A stretch of DNA of 14,290 nt, taken from Pseudomonadota bacterium. GTDB taxonomy: Bacteria > Desulfobacterota > Desulfobacteria > Desulfobacterales > RPRI01. Position 1 is the first letter of the stretch; each line of letters begins with the position of its first letter. Positions 6,435 to 12,275 of this stretch are shown in pieces. Position numbers and translations under genes: made by a program. The notes under the pieces are model-generated. The model was not told the DNA's origin and searched no databases. It saw only the letters and a list, made by a program, of their open reading frames with translations. The stretch covers positions 1 through 14,290 of the forward strand of contig JAHJRK010000070.1 in NCBI GenBank assembly GCA_018830925.1, given 5' to 3'.

Positions 6435-7447
6435 CATGGACGGATGAAATTATTCATCTCTCCTCAGTAGAGATTGAGGATCATACATTCAGGATAACAA
6501 CGGAAGAAAATATTGAGACGCTTTCCTGTTCGATAAGAAACGCAGGCCTTATTAACCATCCGATAGTAATAAGGAAAAAATCAGGATATGCCGTTATAAG
6601 CGGCTTCAGGCGCATCAGGTCGGCTATAAATCTCGGCTGGACGAGTATCTCCGCAAGGACGATAGAACCGGATGCAGACAGGTTCGAGTGTGCAAAGCTT
6701 GCAATTGCCGATAATTCCATCCAGAGATCCTTGAATTTAATAGAAATATCGAGGTGTTATAAAATGCTGTCTGGTTTGTGCAAAGAGAAGGATTTACCGG
6801 CGGCTGCTTCTTTGCTCTGCCTGCCTGATAATCCGGCCCTGGCCGGAAAAATAATAAGACTATGTGACATTCCTGAACAGTTACAGCAATATATTCTTTC
6901 AGGCTCTGTTTCAATGGCGATGGCGCTTGAACTGGTCAAACCCGAATATATTGGTTCCGGAATTCAATTTGCGGAGATTTTCGATTGTTTAAAGCTGAGC
7001 CTTAACAAGCAACGGGAATTTCTGACGCTTTCCTTTGAGATTGCAACCCGTGAAGGGATTTCAGTTTTGGAATTGATTAACGGTTTTGATTTTCAGAATA
7101 TTCTTTCAGATGAAGAGTCAGACCGAAACCGGAAAACTAATAAAATAAGGCAATATCTGAAATCGAGGCGTTTCCCGGTAATTATGAAGGCTGAAGATAA
7201 TTTCAGGAAAAATTTAAGGAAACTCGCGCTGACCGGAGGAATAAAACTCATACCGCCTGCCGACTTTGAAGGAAATACCTTTATTATAAGCATGGAGTTT
7301 AAAACAACATCGGAATTCGGTGAGCTTACGGCATGCCTTAACAGGCTGACAAATGATCCGGTTTTAAAGGAAATAGTTTCAAAAAATACTTCGGATTGTA
7401 ATCATCCGCTTTCCGGTATTCCGGAAAACCGCAAACCCAAAAACTGA
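6431..7447 (+). CDS. ParB/RepB/Spo0J-like N-terminal domain protein
   Basis: This is a 338-residue protein. Residues ~8-95 match the ParB N-terminal (ParB/Srx) domain: a stretch like ETLSCSIRNAGLINHPIVIR, then SGYAVISGFRRIRSAINLGW. The FRR in GFRRIRSA takes the place of the GERR CTP-binding motif of canonical ParB, with the Glu replaced by Phe. Residues ~100-190 are helical, with a possible helix-turn-helix, as in the central DNA-binding part of ParB. The C-terminal third is not recognised. There is no parA neighbour and no visible parS (inverted TGTTTCACGTGAAACA-like) site, so a chromosome-segregation role is doubtful; it may be a dedicated regulator or nuclease-like relative. Translation is coupled to purC through ATGA. 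A hairpin lies downstream. Confidence 0.82.
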   Translation: MTWTDEIIHLSSVEIEDHTFRITTEENIETLSCSIRNAGLINHPIVIRKKSGYAVISGFRRIRSAINLGWTSISARTIEPDADRFECAKLAIADNSIQRSLNLIEISRCYKMLSGLCKEKDLPAAASLLCLPDNPALAGKIIRLCDIPEQLQQYILSGSVSMAMALELVKPEYIGSGIQFAEIFDCLKLSLNKQREFLTLSFEIATREGISVLELINGFDFQNILSDEESDRNRKTNKIRQYLKSRRFPVIMKAEDNFRKNLRKLALTGGIKLIPPADFEGNTFIISMEFKTTSEFGELTACLNRLTNDPVLKEIVSKNTSDCNHPLSGIPENRKPKN

Positions 7448-7556
7448 TGTTCAAAATACATGTTATTTGTTGTGCAAAGTGCATGAAATAATTTCAGACT
7501 ATATTGCTGCACCGGTAAGTTAGTGCTGAGTTTGCACGGCGTTTCTCCTTCTGTCT

Positions 7557-7588
7557 GTTCAAATATTTTAACAAAAAAATATTTGAAC
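7557..7588 (+). terminator. AT-rich perfect 13-bp stem-loop downstream of the ParB-like gene
   Basis: Arms at 7557-7569 and 7576-7588 pair perfectly around a 6-nt loop. The stem is AT-rich apart from its base and has no distinct U-tract after it, so termination is possible but weakly supported. A second short hairpin (CCGCAAA/TTTGCGG, about 7623-7639) follows. The rest of 7448-7660 holds nothing recognisable. Confidence 0.4.
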
Positions 7589-7660
7589 CGCGAAGTTGTT
7601 CCGGTAAAAGTCAAGCAAAAATCCGCAAAAAATTTGCGGGTAAGCAATGCCGCAAATACC

Positions 7661-7674
7661 GTTCTTTGAAAATT
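7661..7674 (+). repeat. Left arm of the 14-bp inverted repeat around the IS110 element
   Basis: GTTCTTTGAAAATT reads inward from the transposase 3' side and is the exact reverse complement of 9285-9298. It also resembles a boxA antitermination motif. Confidence 0.6.
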
Positions 7675-7714
7675 CGGCAAAACCTATTCACCTATCTCCT
7701 GTTTTGTGATAACG

Positions 7715-9082
7715 TTACGTTGAGAATGGGACGGGGGCTAAGATCCCGCACTCGGCGCCGTTGTCGCTTTGGGACCGCCTCTGTTCCATTCTTTTCGTTT
7801 TTTGCCGCCGTGATATGGGCGCATTGGAGTCATAATTCTGGTAACGACGGACTTTGTTTTGTCTCGGCTTTCTTTGGCTCACCGGTTTTTGTCTGTTGCT
7901 CCGGTCAATTTCCGGGTCAAACGGGCTGTTGTTTTTAAGCATGCCATAGATGATTCTGAGAATCTTATGCATGCACAGGCCGATGGCAGCCATTTTCTCC
8001 ATCCCCTGGCGGACATGTTCCTGATAGATCTCCCTGATCAGAGGGTTTTGGGTAATGGCGGTCATGGCAACCATGAAGAGGATCTGCCTGGGCTCTGCAC
8101 GCCCTTCTTTGCTCATCCGAACGACGCTGACCCCATCTCCACTGATCTTTAACTTGGGGTGCAGTCCGAAGAAGGCGGCCAGTTTTTTGACCGTTTTAAA
8201 TCGCTTCACGCTTTGGATGTTGAGCATAAGACCGATGCCTGAGGAATCGCCGATTCCGATAAAGGTTTTCAATAGTTCTACTTCAGGCACAGCACACGCT
8301 CTGGCCATGATTCCGCTTTGGGCTTTAATGGTTTCCTTCAGATGCATGATCTGTTTGACAGTGGCCACAATGAGCTGCTGAGTGATTTCATCGGTGGCTG
8401 AAGCGACACTTTTTTTCGCATTCAGCACGAGCTCTTTGGCCTTAGCTGTGGAAACAAAAGGTATTCGGGCTACGGCGCTCACTTTGGACTTGCCCAGATT
8501 AGCGGCTGTGGGGTATTTGACCAATAGCTTCAAGACCCAAGCGGGCGCCCCGTCTTTACAGTACGCCAGGACTTCCGGATTGGCGCTGTATAAAAGGGAT
8601 TCCAACTGATTTAAAAGCTGGGTACACTGTTTGGTCAGCATTTTGATAAATCCCCACTGTTTGCGCAGGCTCGCCAGGTGATCCTGGGACTGATAGGATA
8701 CCTTCTGGGGATGTGCGATCATATACTCTGCCACACTTTGAGCGCTGATTTTGTCTGTGACATTGCGCTTCATATCAGCCTTGCTGTTGTGGTAGACCCC
8801 AAGGGGGTTTAGACGGGCCGTCTGAAGATTTAAGGTGCCCTGAAATTCCAACAAAGCGTTATACCAGTTGTTCTCGTAGCCGCCGGTGCTCTCAAGTGCC
8901 GCATAAATGATGGAATCGGTATGATCGGTTAAAAATTTCATCAACAGCTCATAGAGAAAACAGTGACCATCAAAAGTGTCATCCAACTGGAAGCTTTCAA
9001 CGACCACTTCCTTTTGGCTGTTGAGAATGATAAAGTCTGCGTATCCTTTGCTGGCATCGATACCCAAGTAGAACGTTTGCAT
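7715..9082 (-). CDS. IS110-family transposase (DEDD recombinase with Transposase_20 domain)
   Basis: This 455-residue recombinase cuts and joins DNA under guidance of an element-encoded RNA in this family. The N-terminal RuvC-like DEDD domain shows Asp9 (YLGIDASKG), Glu64 (ALESTGGYE) and Asp110 in VTDKISAQSVAEY; the position three residues on, usually a fourth acidic residue, is Ser113. The C-terminal Transposase_20 domain begins at GIGDSSGIGLM and includes RMSKEGR, whose Ser324 is the likely catalytic serine of the family. A basic tail (about 390-440) may bind nucleic acid. The ATG at 9082 has AGGAGG 6 nt upstream. The frame stays open 57 codons further upstream, but that part overlaps the structured leader and does not look like transposase. 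No frameshift is seen, so the gene appears intact. Confidence 0.94.
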   Translation of the reverse strand: MQTFYLGIDASKGYADFIILNSQKEVVVESFQLDDTFDGHCFLYELLMKFLTDHTDSIIYAALESTGGYENNWYNALLEFQGTLNLQTARLNPLGVYHNSKADMKRNVTDKISAQSVAEYMIAHPQKVSYQSQDHLASLRKQWGFIKMLTKQCTQLLNQLESLLYSANPEVLAYCKDGAPAWVLKLLVKYPTAANLGKSKVSAVARIPFVSTAKAKELVLNAKKSVASATDEITQQLIVATVKQIMHLKETIKAQSGIMARACAVPEVELLKTFIGIGDSSGIGLMLNIQSVKRFKTVKKLAAFFGLHPKLKISGDGVSVVRMSKEGRAEPRQILFMVAMTAITQNPLIREIYQEHVRQGMEKMAAIGLCMHKILRIIYGMLKNNSPFDPEIDRSNRQKPVSQRKPRQNKVRRYQNYDSNAPISRRQKTKRMEQRRSQSDNGAECGILAPVPFST

Positions 9083-9284
9083 GAACAGCCTCCTTAAATC
9101 GGTAAATTGAGTTGTGAAAAAGAGCCAGGCATCATCAGCCTTGTCGTTCTCCGGTCTCAATTGGACCAAGTTGTTCCCCGACTTAGACCTGGCGGAATGA
9201 AGAAACTTCGCGACGGGTTTGAGACCCAAGACGCCATCCTTCTCTTCCGTCATTTTGATGGTTTTACCAATAAAAGAAAGCTTA
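9083..9284 (-). ncRNA. Candidate bridge/seek RNA in the IS110 leader
   Basis: IS110-group elements are known to make a structured guide RNA from the region upstream of the transposase gene, with loops that pair to donor and target DNA. This leader has the expected length and strong pairing. A perfect 8-bp stem (GGTCTCAA/TTGAGACC, 9153-9160 with 9219-9226) closes a roughly 58-nt loop region. There is also a smaller alternative GGGT/ACCC hairpin (9215-9227), a TGGT/ACCA hairpin (9259-9269) and a possible GCCAGG/CCTGGC long-range pair. The exact RNA ends and the two guide loops cannot be set from sequence alone. Confidence 0.55.
9089..9094 (-). promoter_or_regulatory. Shine-Dalgarno deciding the transposase start
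   Basis: AGGAGG on the minus strand with a 6-nt spacer before the ATG at 9082. It fixes the start of the transposase and excludes the 57-codon upstream extension. Confidence 0.8.
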
Positions 9285-9298
9285 AATTTTCAAAGAAC
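9285..9298 (-). repeat. Right arm of the 14-bp inverted repeat around the IS110 element
   Basis: Reverse complement of 7661-7674, located just upstream of the leader RNA candidate. The match stops exactly at 14 bp on both sides. Confidence 0.6.
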
Positions 9299-9392
9299 AA
9301 TTGGAGACACTTTCAACATACAAGGCGCAAATGGCAGGAAGGCTTTTTTACAGATTCGGAAAGCCTTTAGAAATTCATAAAACATGCCACGT

Positions 9393-9416
9393 ATTTGTAT
9401 AAAAATTTGTATAAAA
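9393..9416. repeat. Tandem 12-bp duplication just upstream of a TTGACA box
   Basis: ATTTGTATAAAA occurs twice head to tail with no spacer, ending 3 bp before the -35-like hexamer. It could act as an A/T-rich UP-type element or a binding site, or be a slippage product. Confidence 0.6.
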
Positions 9417-9419
9417 AAC

Positions 9420-9450
9420 TTGACATATAAGTGAGTTTATATTAACTTAT
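9420..9450 (+). promoter_or_regulatory. Candidate promoter with overlapping operator-like dyad
   Basis: TTGACA (9420-9425) is a perfect -35 hexamer; at 17 nt a weak -10 (TAACTT, 9443-9448) is available. An ATAAGT/ACTTAT dyad (9427-9432 and 9445-9450) overlaps the spacer and -10, the usual place for a repressor site. If used, the transcript would have a leader of nearly 190 nt before the small protein at 9640. Confidence 0.4.
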
Positions 9451-9456
9451 CTCGAA

Positions 9457-9480
9457 AAGCAGATGTATCATCATCTGCTT
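9457..9480 (+). other. Leader hairpin with perfect 9-bp stem
   Basis: AAGCAGATG (9457-9465) pairs with CATCTGCTT (9472-9480) around a 6-nt loop, shortly after the proposed promoter. No U-tract follows, so it is more likely a 5'-UTR stabiliser or regulatory stem than a terminator. Confidence 0.45.
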
Positions 9481-9639
9481 GCTGCTGGTCTGCCGCAATA
9501 AAAAATAATCTGCCGGATCGGGCTGTCTTTTTACTTATTGCTTTGTATTTTTTGATTCATACTTGTAATTTTTGCCGCTTTTGTATGAAAAACAAAAATC
9601 TTATTATAGCCAAACAATAAAAGCAAAGGAGGTAACCTC

Positions 9640-9834
9640 ATGGGATTTAGAATTACAGACCTATTCGTTCCGAGGCACATGCACAAGAACCCCGAATACA
9701 GGAAAGAGGGGGCGGCTATGCTGACAGACAAGGCCGTTCTTGCAAAAATGGCGGAAATAGATATTGATGAGGGTGTCCGAAAGGCTGCCGCAAAAAGACT
9801 GGCAGAATTAAAAGATATGAAAGGTGTTTCCTGA
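9640..9834 (+). CDS. Small HEAT-repeat-like protein (64 residues)
   Basis: This short, charged, probably helical protein has no signal peptide or membrane segment. Its body (NPEYRKEGAAMLTDKAVLAK, then IDIDEGVRKAAAKRLAEL) matches the rhythm of bacterial HEAT-like repeats of the type DxxVRKAAVEKLTDQALLAKIA, about one and a half units. Such repeats normally form scaffolds for protein contacts; a single-unit protein of this kind has no function I can name. The start is secure: AAAGGAGGT lies 6 nt upstream, and the GAGG core can fold with CCTC just before the ATG (9629-9639), which could mask the ribosome-binding site. The gene is isolated, with its own leader and a strong terminator downstream. 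Confidence 0.75.
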   Translation: MGFRITDLFVPRHMHKNPEYRKEGAAMLTDKAVLAKMAEIDIDEGVRKAAAKRLAELKDMKGVS

Positions 9835-9892
9835 AAGATATTTTCTGAGAGAAATCCACCTCAGACAGATTTCCGCCGCATTCTCACAAACA

Positions 9893-9938
9893 AAAAAAAC
9901 CTCCTGAAGGCTGTATATGCCTTCACGGAGGTTTTTTT
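9893..9938 (+). terminator. Strong intrinsic terminator (bidirectional shape)
   Basis: The arm AACCTCC-TGAAGGC (ending 9911) pairs with GCCTTCA-C-GGAGGTT (from 9919), a stem of about 14 bp with one bulged C, followed by a run of seven T (9932-9938). On the other strand an A-run before the stem gives a matching U-tract. It ends the small HEAT-like gene. Confidence 0.9.
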
Positions 9939-9981
9939 GTCCGTATGGCTTTAATCAGTTCTTTTGCGAAATCCCATAAAT

Positions 9982-10143
9982 TGACGGCTTCGTAAAAAAT
10001 TCGAATTCAGACGGCAAAGTAATCCGCCTGAGGCGGACATTATGCAAAGCGCGCGAAACTTGAGGAATGTAGCGTACTTTTGTACGCTACAGTGACGGAA
10101 GATTAAGCGCAACAGAGCAGAATGACTTTGTACGAAGCCGTCA
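9982..10143. mobile_element. MITE-like element with perfect 13-bp terminal inverted repeats
   Basis: TGACGGCTTCGTA (9982-9994) and its exact reverse complement (10131-10143) bound a 162-bp non-coding element. Inside are a CCGCC/GGCGG palindrome (10023-10035) and a perfect 10-bp stem with TTTT loop (10068-10077 with 10082-10091). It has no open reading frame of its own, the usual form of a non-autonomous miniature transposon. No clear target duplication is visible at the ends. Confidence 0.75.
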
Positions 10144-10345
10144 TTAATTGATTGCAAAACAACGGAAGTGTGTGCTATCGGCATTTATAAAATAAACTTA
10201 TACTGAACCGAAATAGCGAGTGAATTAAAAAGATGCTATTTCCTACGGTTGAATCCGCCCCAGTCAGCCTTAGGCGGATTGCAGCGGGATAATCTTCAAT
10301 TGTTATTATATCGGAACGGAAACTCGTGCCCTGTGAAAAAGCAGA

Positions 10346-10440
10346 GAGACCTTTGAAGAACGTCCAATTTTGGCCAAGTACAAGGAAGGCGATAATTTCA
10401 ACCACAGGAATACATTGAAGTATTTCGAGGATTGAAATTT
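10346..10440. repeat. Probable remnant of a dispersed non-coding repeat
   Basis: The segment begins with GAGACCTTTG, the same 10-mer as at 1799-1808, and contains a perfect AATTTCAA/TTGAAATT dyad (10394-10401 with 10432-10439) enclosing an AATAC/GTATT hairpin. From memory, not checked, similar sequence recurs in Desulfobacterales genomes and gives rise to spurious short protein predictions. The other end of the repeat is not visible, so it is probably truncated. Confidence 0.45.
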
Positions 10441-10497
10441 GAGCCTGACGCAGACACGATAGTGAAGCTTTAGCGCTATCGGACAAAAGGGGGCGTT

Positions 10498-11973
10498 ATG
10501 CAAAGGCCACGCAGAAGGAGCAGACGGATGAGAATCAGAAAAAAGGTCGTTTTTGGTTTGTTTTTGTTGATATTAGTGACGGCTATTCCTGTCTTTGCCT
10601 TCGGAAGTGAAAGTGGCTCTCCCGGTGAACATATCAACCTGGGCGAAGTTCTTCCTGTCTGGAGCTGCATTCCGTTTGCCTGCATGCTACTCTCCATCGC
10701 TCTTTTTCCGCTGCTTGCTCCGAACATCTGGCATCACCATTTCGGCAAAATATCAGCCTTTTGGGCTCTATCCATAGCCGTTCCTTTTGTGATTGCATAC
10801 CGAGGCGCGGCTTCGTATCAGATTCTTCACATTATCATAGCGGACTACATCCCGTTTATCATTCTGCTCTGGTCCCTTTATACCATATCGGGAGGCATCC
10901 TGCTGCGTGGCACGCTGGTCGGAACACCGGCTGTAAATACGGGCATGCTTCTTATAGGTACGCTGCTTGCATCATGGATGGGTACAACAGGCGCGGCCAT
11001 GCTTATGATCCGTCCGTTTTTAAGGGCCAACAGCCATCGCAAAAACAGAACCTTCATGGTGGTTTTTTTTATCTTCTTAGTCGCTAATGTTGGCGGCGCT
11101 CTCACTCCTCTGGGTGATCCGCCGCTTTTTTTGGGATTCCTGCACGGAGTTCCTTTTTTCTGGACATTAAACATCCTGCCTCACATGCTTCTGACGGCAG
11201 GAATTCTTCTTGTATGTTATTTTTTATTGGATACTTACCACTATCGACGGGAAAAACCGGCTCCTGCCGATCCCATGGAAAAAGTGCCGCTTGGGCTTGA
11301 AGGCAAACACAATTTTCTTTTCCTGCTGGGGGTTGTGCTGTCTGTTCTCATGAGCGGCATGGTCGATTGGGGAGAAATATCAACACTTGGTGTACATCGC
11401 TCGGTTCAGGACTGGGTGCGTGACGGCCTTCTTATTGTGATGGGAATTCTCTCAATGGCAACCACTTCAATAACAGTTCGTGAAGACAACCAGTTTACCT
11501 GGGCTCCTATTCTTGAAGTCGCCTATCTCTTCATCGGCATCTTCATCACCATGATTCCATGTCTTCTTATTCTCAAGGCAGGCGGCAAAGGCGCCCTGGC
11601 TTTTCTGATAAATTCGGTGCAGCAGCCAACACATTATTTCTGGAGCACCGGTATATTATCCGCCTTTCTGGATAATGCTCCGACTTACCTGACTTTTTTT
11701 AATACCGCCCTCGGGAGCTTTTACGCATCACTTCCGGAAGCCGAGGCCGTGCCCCGACTTATTGCCGAAAACCCGGTATACCTGAAGGCCATCTCAGCAG
11801 GATCGGTCTTTTTTGGGGCATGCAGCTATATCGGGAACGCCCCAAACTTCATGGTGCGTTCAATAGCCGAGGAAGCCGGCACCCCCATGCCCAGTTTTTT
11901 CGGCTATATTGTCAAATATACACTTGTTTTTCTGATTCCTTGTTTTGTGGTGGTAACCCTGGTCTTTTTTTAG
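10498..11973 (+). CDS. NhaD/ArsB-like (ion transporter superfamily) sodium:proton antiporter
   Basis: This 491-residue inner-membrane transporter probably exchanges Na+ for H+ to maintain ion balance. Many hydrophobic helices are visible. Two hairpin-like motifs typical of the ion transporter superfamily stand out: ANVGGALTPLGDPPLFLGFL (about 197-216) in the first half, and AFLDNAPTYLTFFN (about 390-403) with GACSYIGNAPNF (about 440-451) in the second. The N-terminus has an Arg-rich start and then a first membrane helix or signal-like segment (KVVFGLFLLILVTAIPVFAF). Two starts are plausible: ATG 10498 after AAAGGGGG, or ATG 10528 after GAAGGAG with a 7-nt gap; the longer is given. The substrate could also be an organic anion, since related families transport citrate or arsenite. 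A UspA gene lies downstream. Confidence 0.87.
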   Translation: MQRPRRRSRRMRIRKKVVFGLFLLILVTAIPVFAFGSESGSPGEHINLGEVLPVWSCIPFACMLLSIALFPLLAPNIWHHHFGKISAFWALSIAVPFVIAYRGAASYQILHIIIADYIPFIILLWSLYTISGGILLRGTLVGTPAVNTGMLLIGTLLASWMGTTGAAMLMIRPFLRANSHRKNRTFMVVFFIFLVANVGGALTPLGDPPLFLGFLHGVPFFWTLNILPHMLLTAGILLVCYFLLDTYHYRREKPAPADPMEKVPLGLEGKHNFLFLLGVVLSVLMSGMVDWGEISTLGVHRSVQDWVRDGLLIVMGILSMATTSITVREDNQFTWAPILEVAYLFIGIFITMIPCLLILKAGGKGALAFLINSVQQPTHYFWSTGILSAFLDNAPTYLTFFNTALGSFYASLPEAEAVPRLIAENPVYLKAISAGSVFFGACSYIGNAPNFMVRSIAEEAGTPMPSFFGYIVKYTLVFLIPCFVVVTLVFF

Positions 11974-11986
11974 TAATTTTCTTAAA

Positions 11987-12182
11987 CTTGACGCTCTCGT
12001 AAAAAGTTATATGTGAACGGATTTGAGATTTTTGGCAAACAGATTTTTGAATCACTGAGTGTTAAAAATCACAAGCTGTTTGAGGGCTTTAGCCCGAGTT
12101 CTTGTGATTTAGCGAAGTGATTTAAAAATCCCCAAAAAGCTCATTGAGTGAACATATTTCGACTTTTTGCGAGTTCATCAAA
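11987..12182. repeat. Roughly 196-bp cruciform-like repeat after the antiporter gene
   Basis: Nested inverted pairs run from the ends to the centre. The outer arms are 11987-12018 with 12148-12182 (both containing TTGA, CTCG and AAAAAGT in matching order). Then come 12025-12035 with 12130-12142, 12042-12056 with 12116-12130 (14 of 15 pairs), 12066-12075 with 12101-12110 (10 bp perfect) and GGGCT/AGCCC at 12084-12095. The whole can fold as one long imperfect hairpin. The shape suggests a MITE or a processed repeat; it may also stop transcription leaving the antiporter gene. The 11974-12275 gap holds nothing else except the short repeats at 12191-12243. Confidence 0.7.
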
Positions 12183-12190
12183 CTTACTTA

Positions 12191-12243
12191 CACCCCTCAA
12201 GGGGGTACTGAAAAGAGCACCCTCAAGAGGGTACTGAAAAGAG
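12191..12243. repeat. Two tandem 26-27-bp C/G-palindrome repeats upstream of the UspA gene
   Basis: Units at 12191-12217 and 12218-12243 share the form CACCC(C)TCAAGRGGGTACTG followed by AAAAGAG. Each has a small CCCT/AGGG hairpin at its head. A related inverted pair lies at 13802-13844. Only two units with no spacers of CRISPR type, so this is not a CRISPR array. Confidence 0.7.
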
Positions 12244-12275
12244 CCCCATTTATCTTAGGCTAAGGCAGGTGAAAA

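Larger units (their letters stand above)
7661..9298 (-). mobile_element. IS110-family insertion sequence (boundaries provisional)
   Basis: A DEDD-type transposase gene (7715-9082, minus strand) has a long non-coding leader upstream (9083-9284), the arrangement known for the IS110 group. A 14-bp perfect inverted repeat (GTTCTTTGAAAATT at 7661-7674, its complement at 9285-9298) brackets the gene and leader. IS110-group elements usually lack terminal inverted repeats, whereas IS1111-group elements carry subterminal ones, so the true ends may lie a little inside or outside these arms. No target duplication is expected in this family and none is seen. Boundaries need comparison with another copy or an empty site. 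Confidence 0.7.
9299..9639. other. Regulatory-looking non-coding region upstream of the small HEAT-like gene
   Basis: No gene is supported here. The stretch holds a hairpin (AAGGCTTT/AAAGCCTT, 9339-9346 with 9360-9367), a perfect tandem duplication of a 12-mer (9393-9404 and 9405-9416), a TTGACA box with an overlapping dyad (9420-9450), a 9-bp hairpin (9457-9480) and a long AT-rich leader up to the Shine-Dalgarno at 9628-9633. Confidence 0.5.
9939..10497. other. Gene-free stretch of mobile-repeat DNA before the antiporter gene
   Basis: No coding region is supported over about 560 bp. The left part is a MITE-like element (9982-10143). The right part holds a GAAATAGC/GCTATTTC hairpin (10210-10217 with 10235-10242), an imperfect TCCGCC/GGCGGA dyad (10255-10279) and a repeat-like segment (10346-10440). 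The antiporter promoter was not recognised. Confidence 0.5.

Noticed and set aside
7666..7938. Plus-strand open frame over the transposase 3' end
   Set aside because: Antisense to the transposase tail, with no family resemblance and no ribosome-binding site.
8055..8609. Plus-strand open frames inside the transposase gene
   Set aside because: They are antisense to a well-conserved transposase and show no recognisable protein features or ribosome-binding sites.
9083..9253. A 57-codon in-frame N-terminal extension of the transposase
   Set aside because: The ATG at 9082 has AGGAGG at ideal spacing and begins at the family's normal N-terminus. The extension lies in the structured leader, where the IS110 guide RNA is expected.
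10175..10503. Minus-strand open frames upstream of the antiporter
   Set aside because: They fall in repeat-like DNA and lack convincing starts; probably spurious products of a dispersed repeat.
12191..12243. Possible CRISPR array
   Set aside because: Only two adjoining units with no unique spacers and no cas genes nearby.
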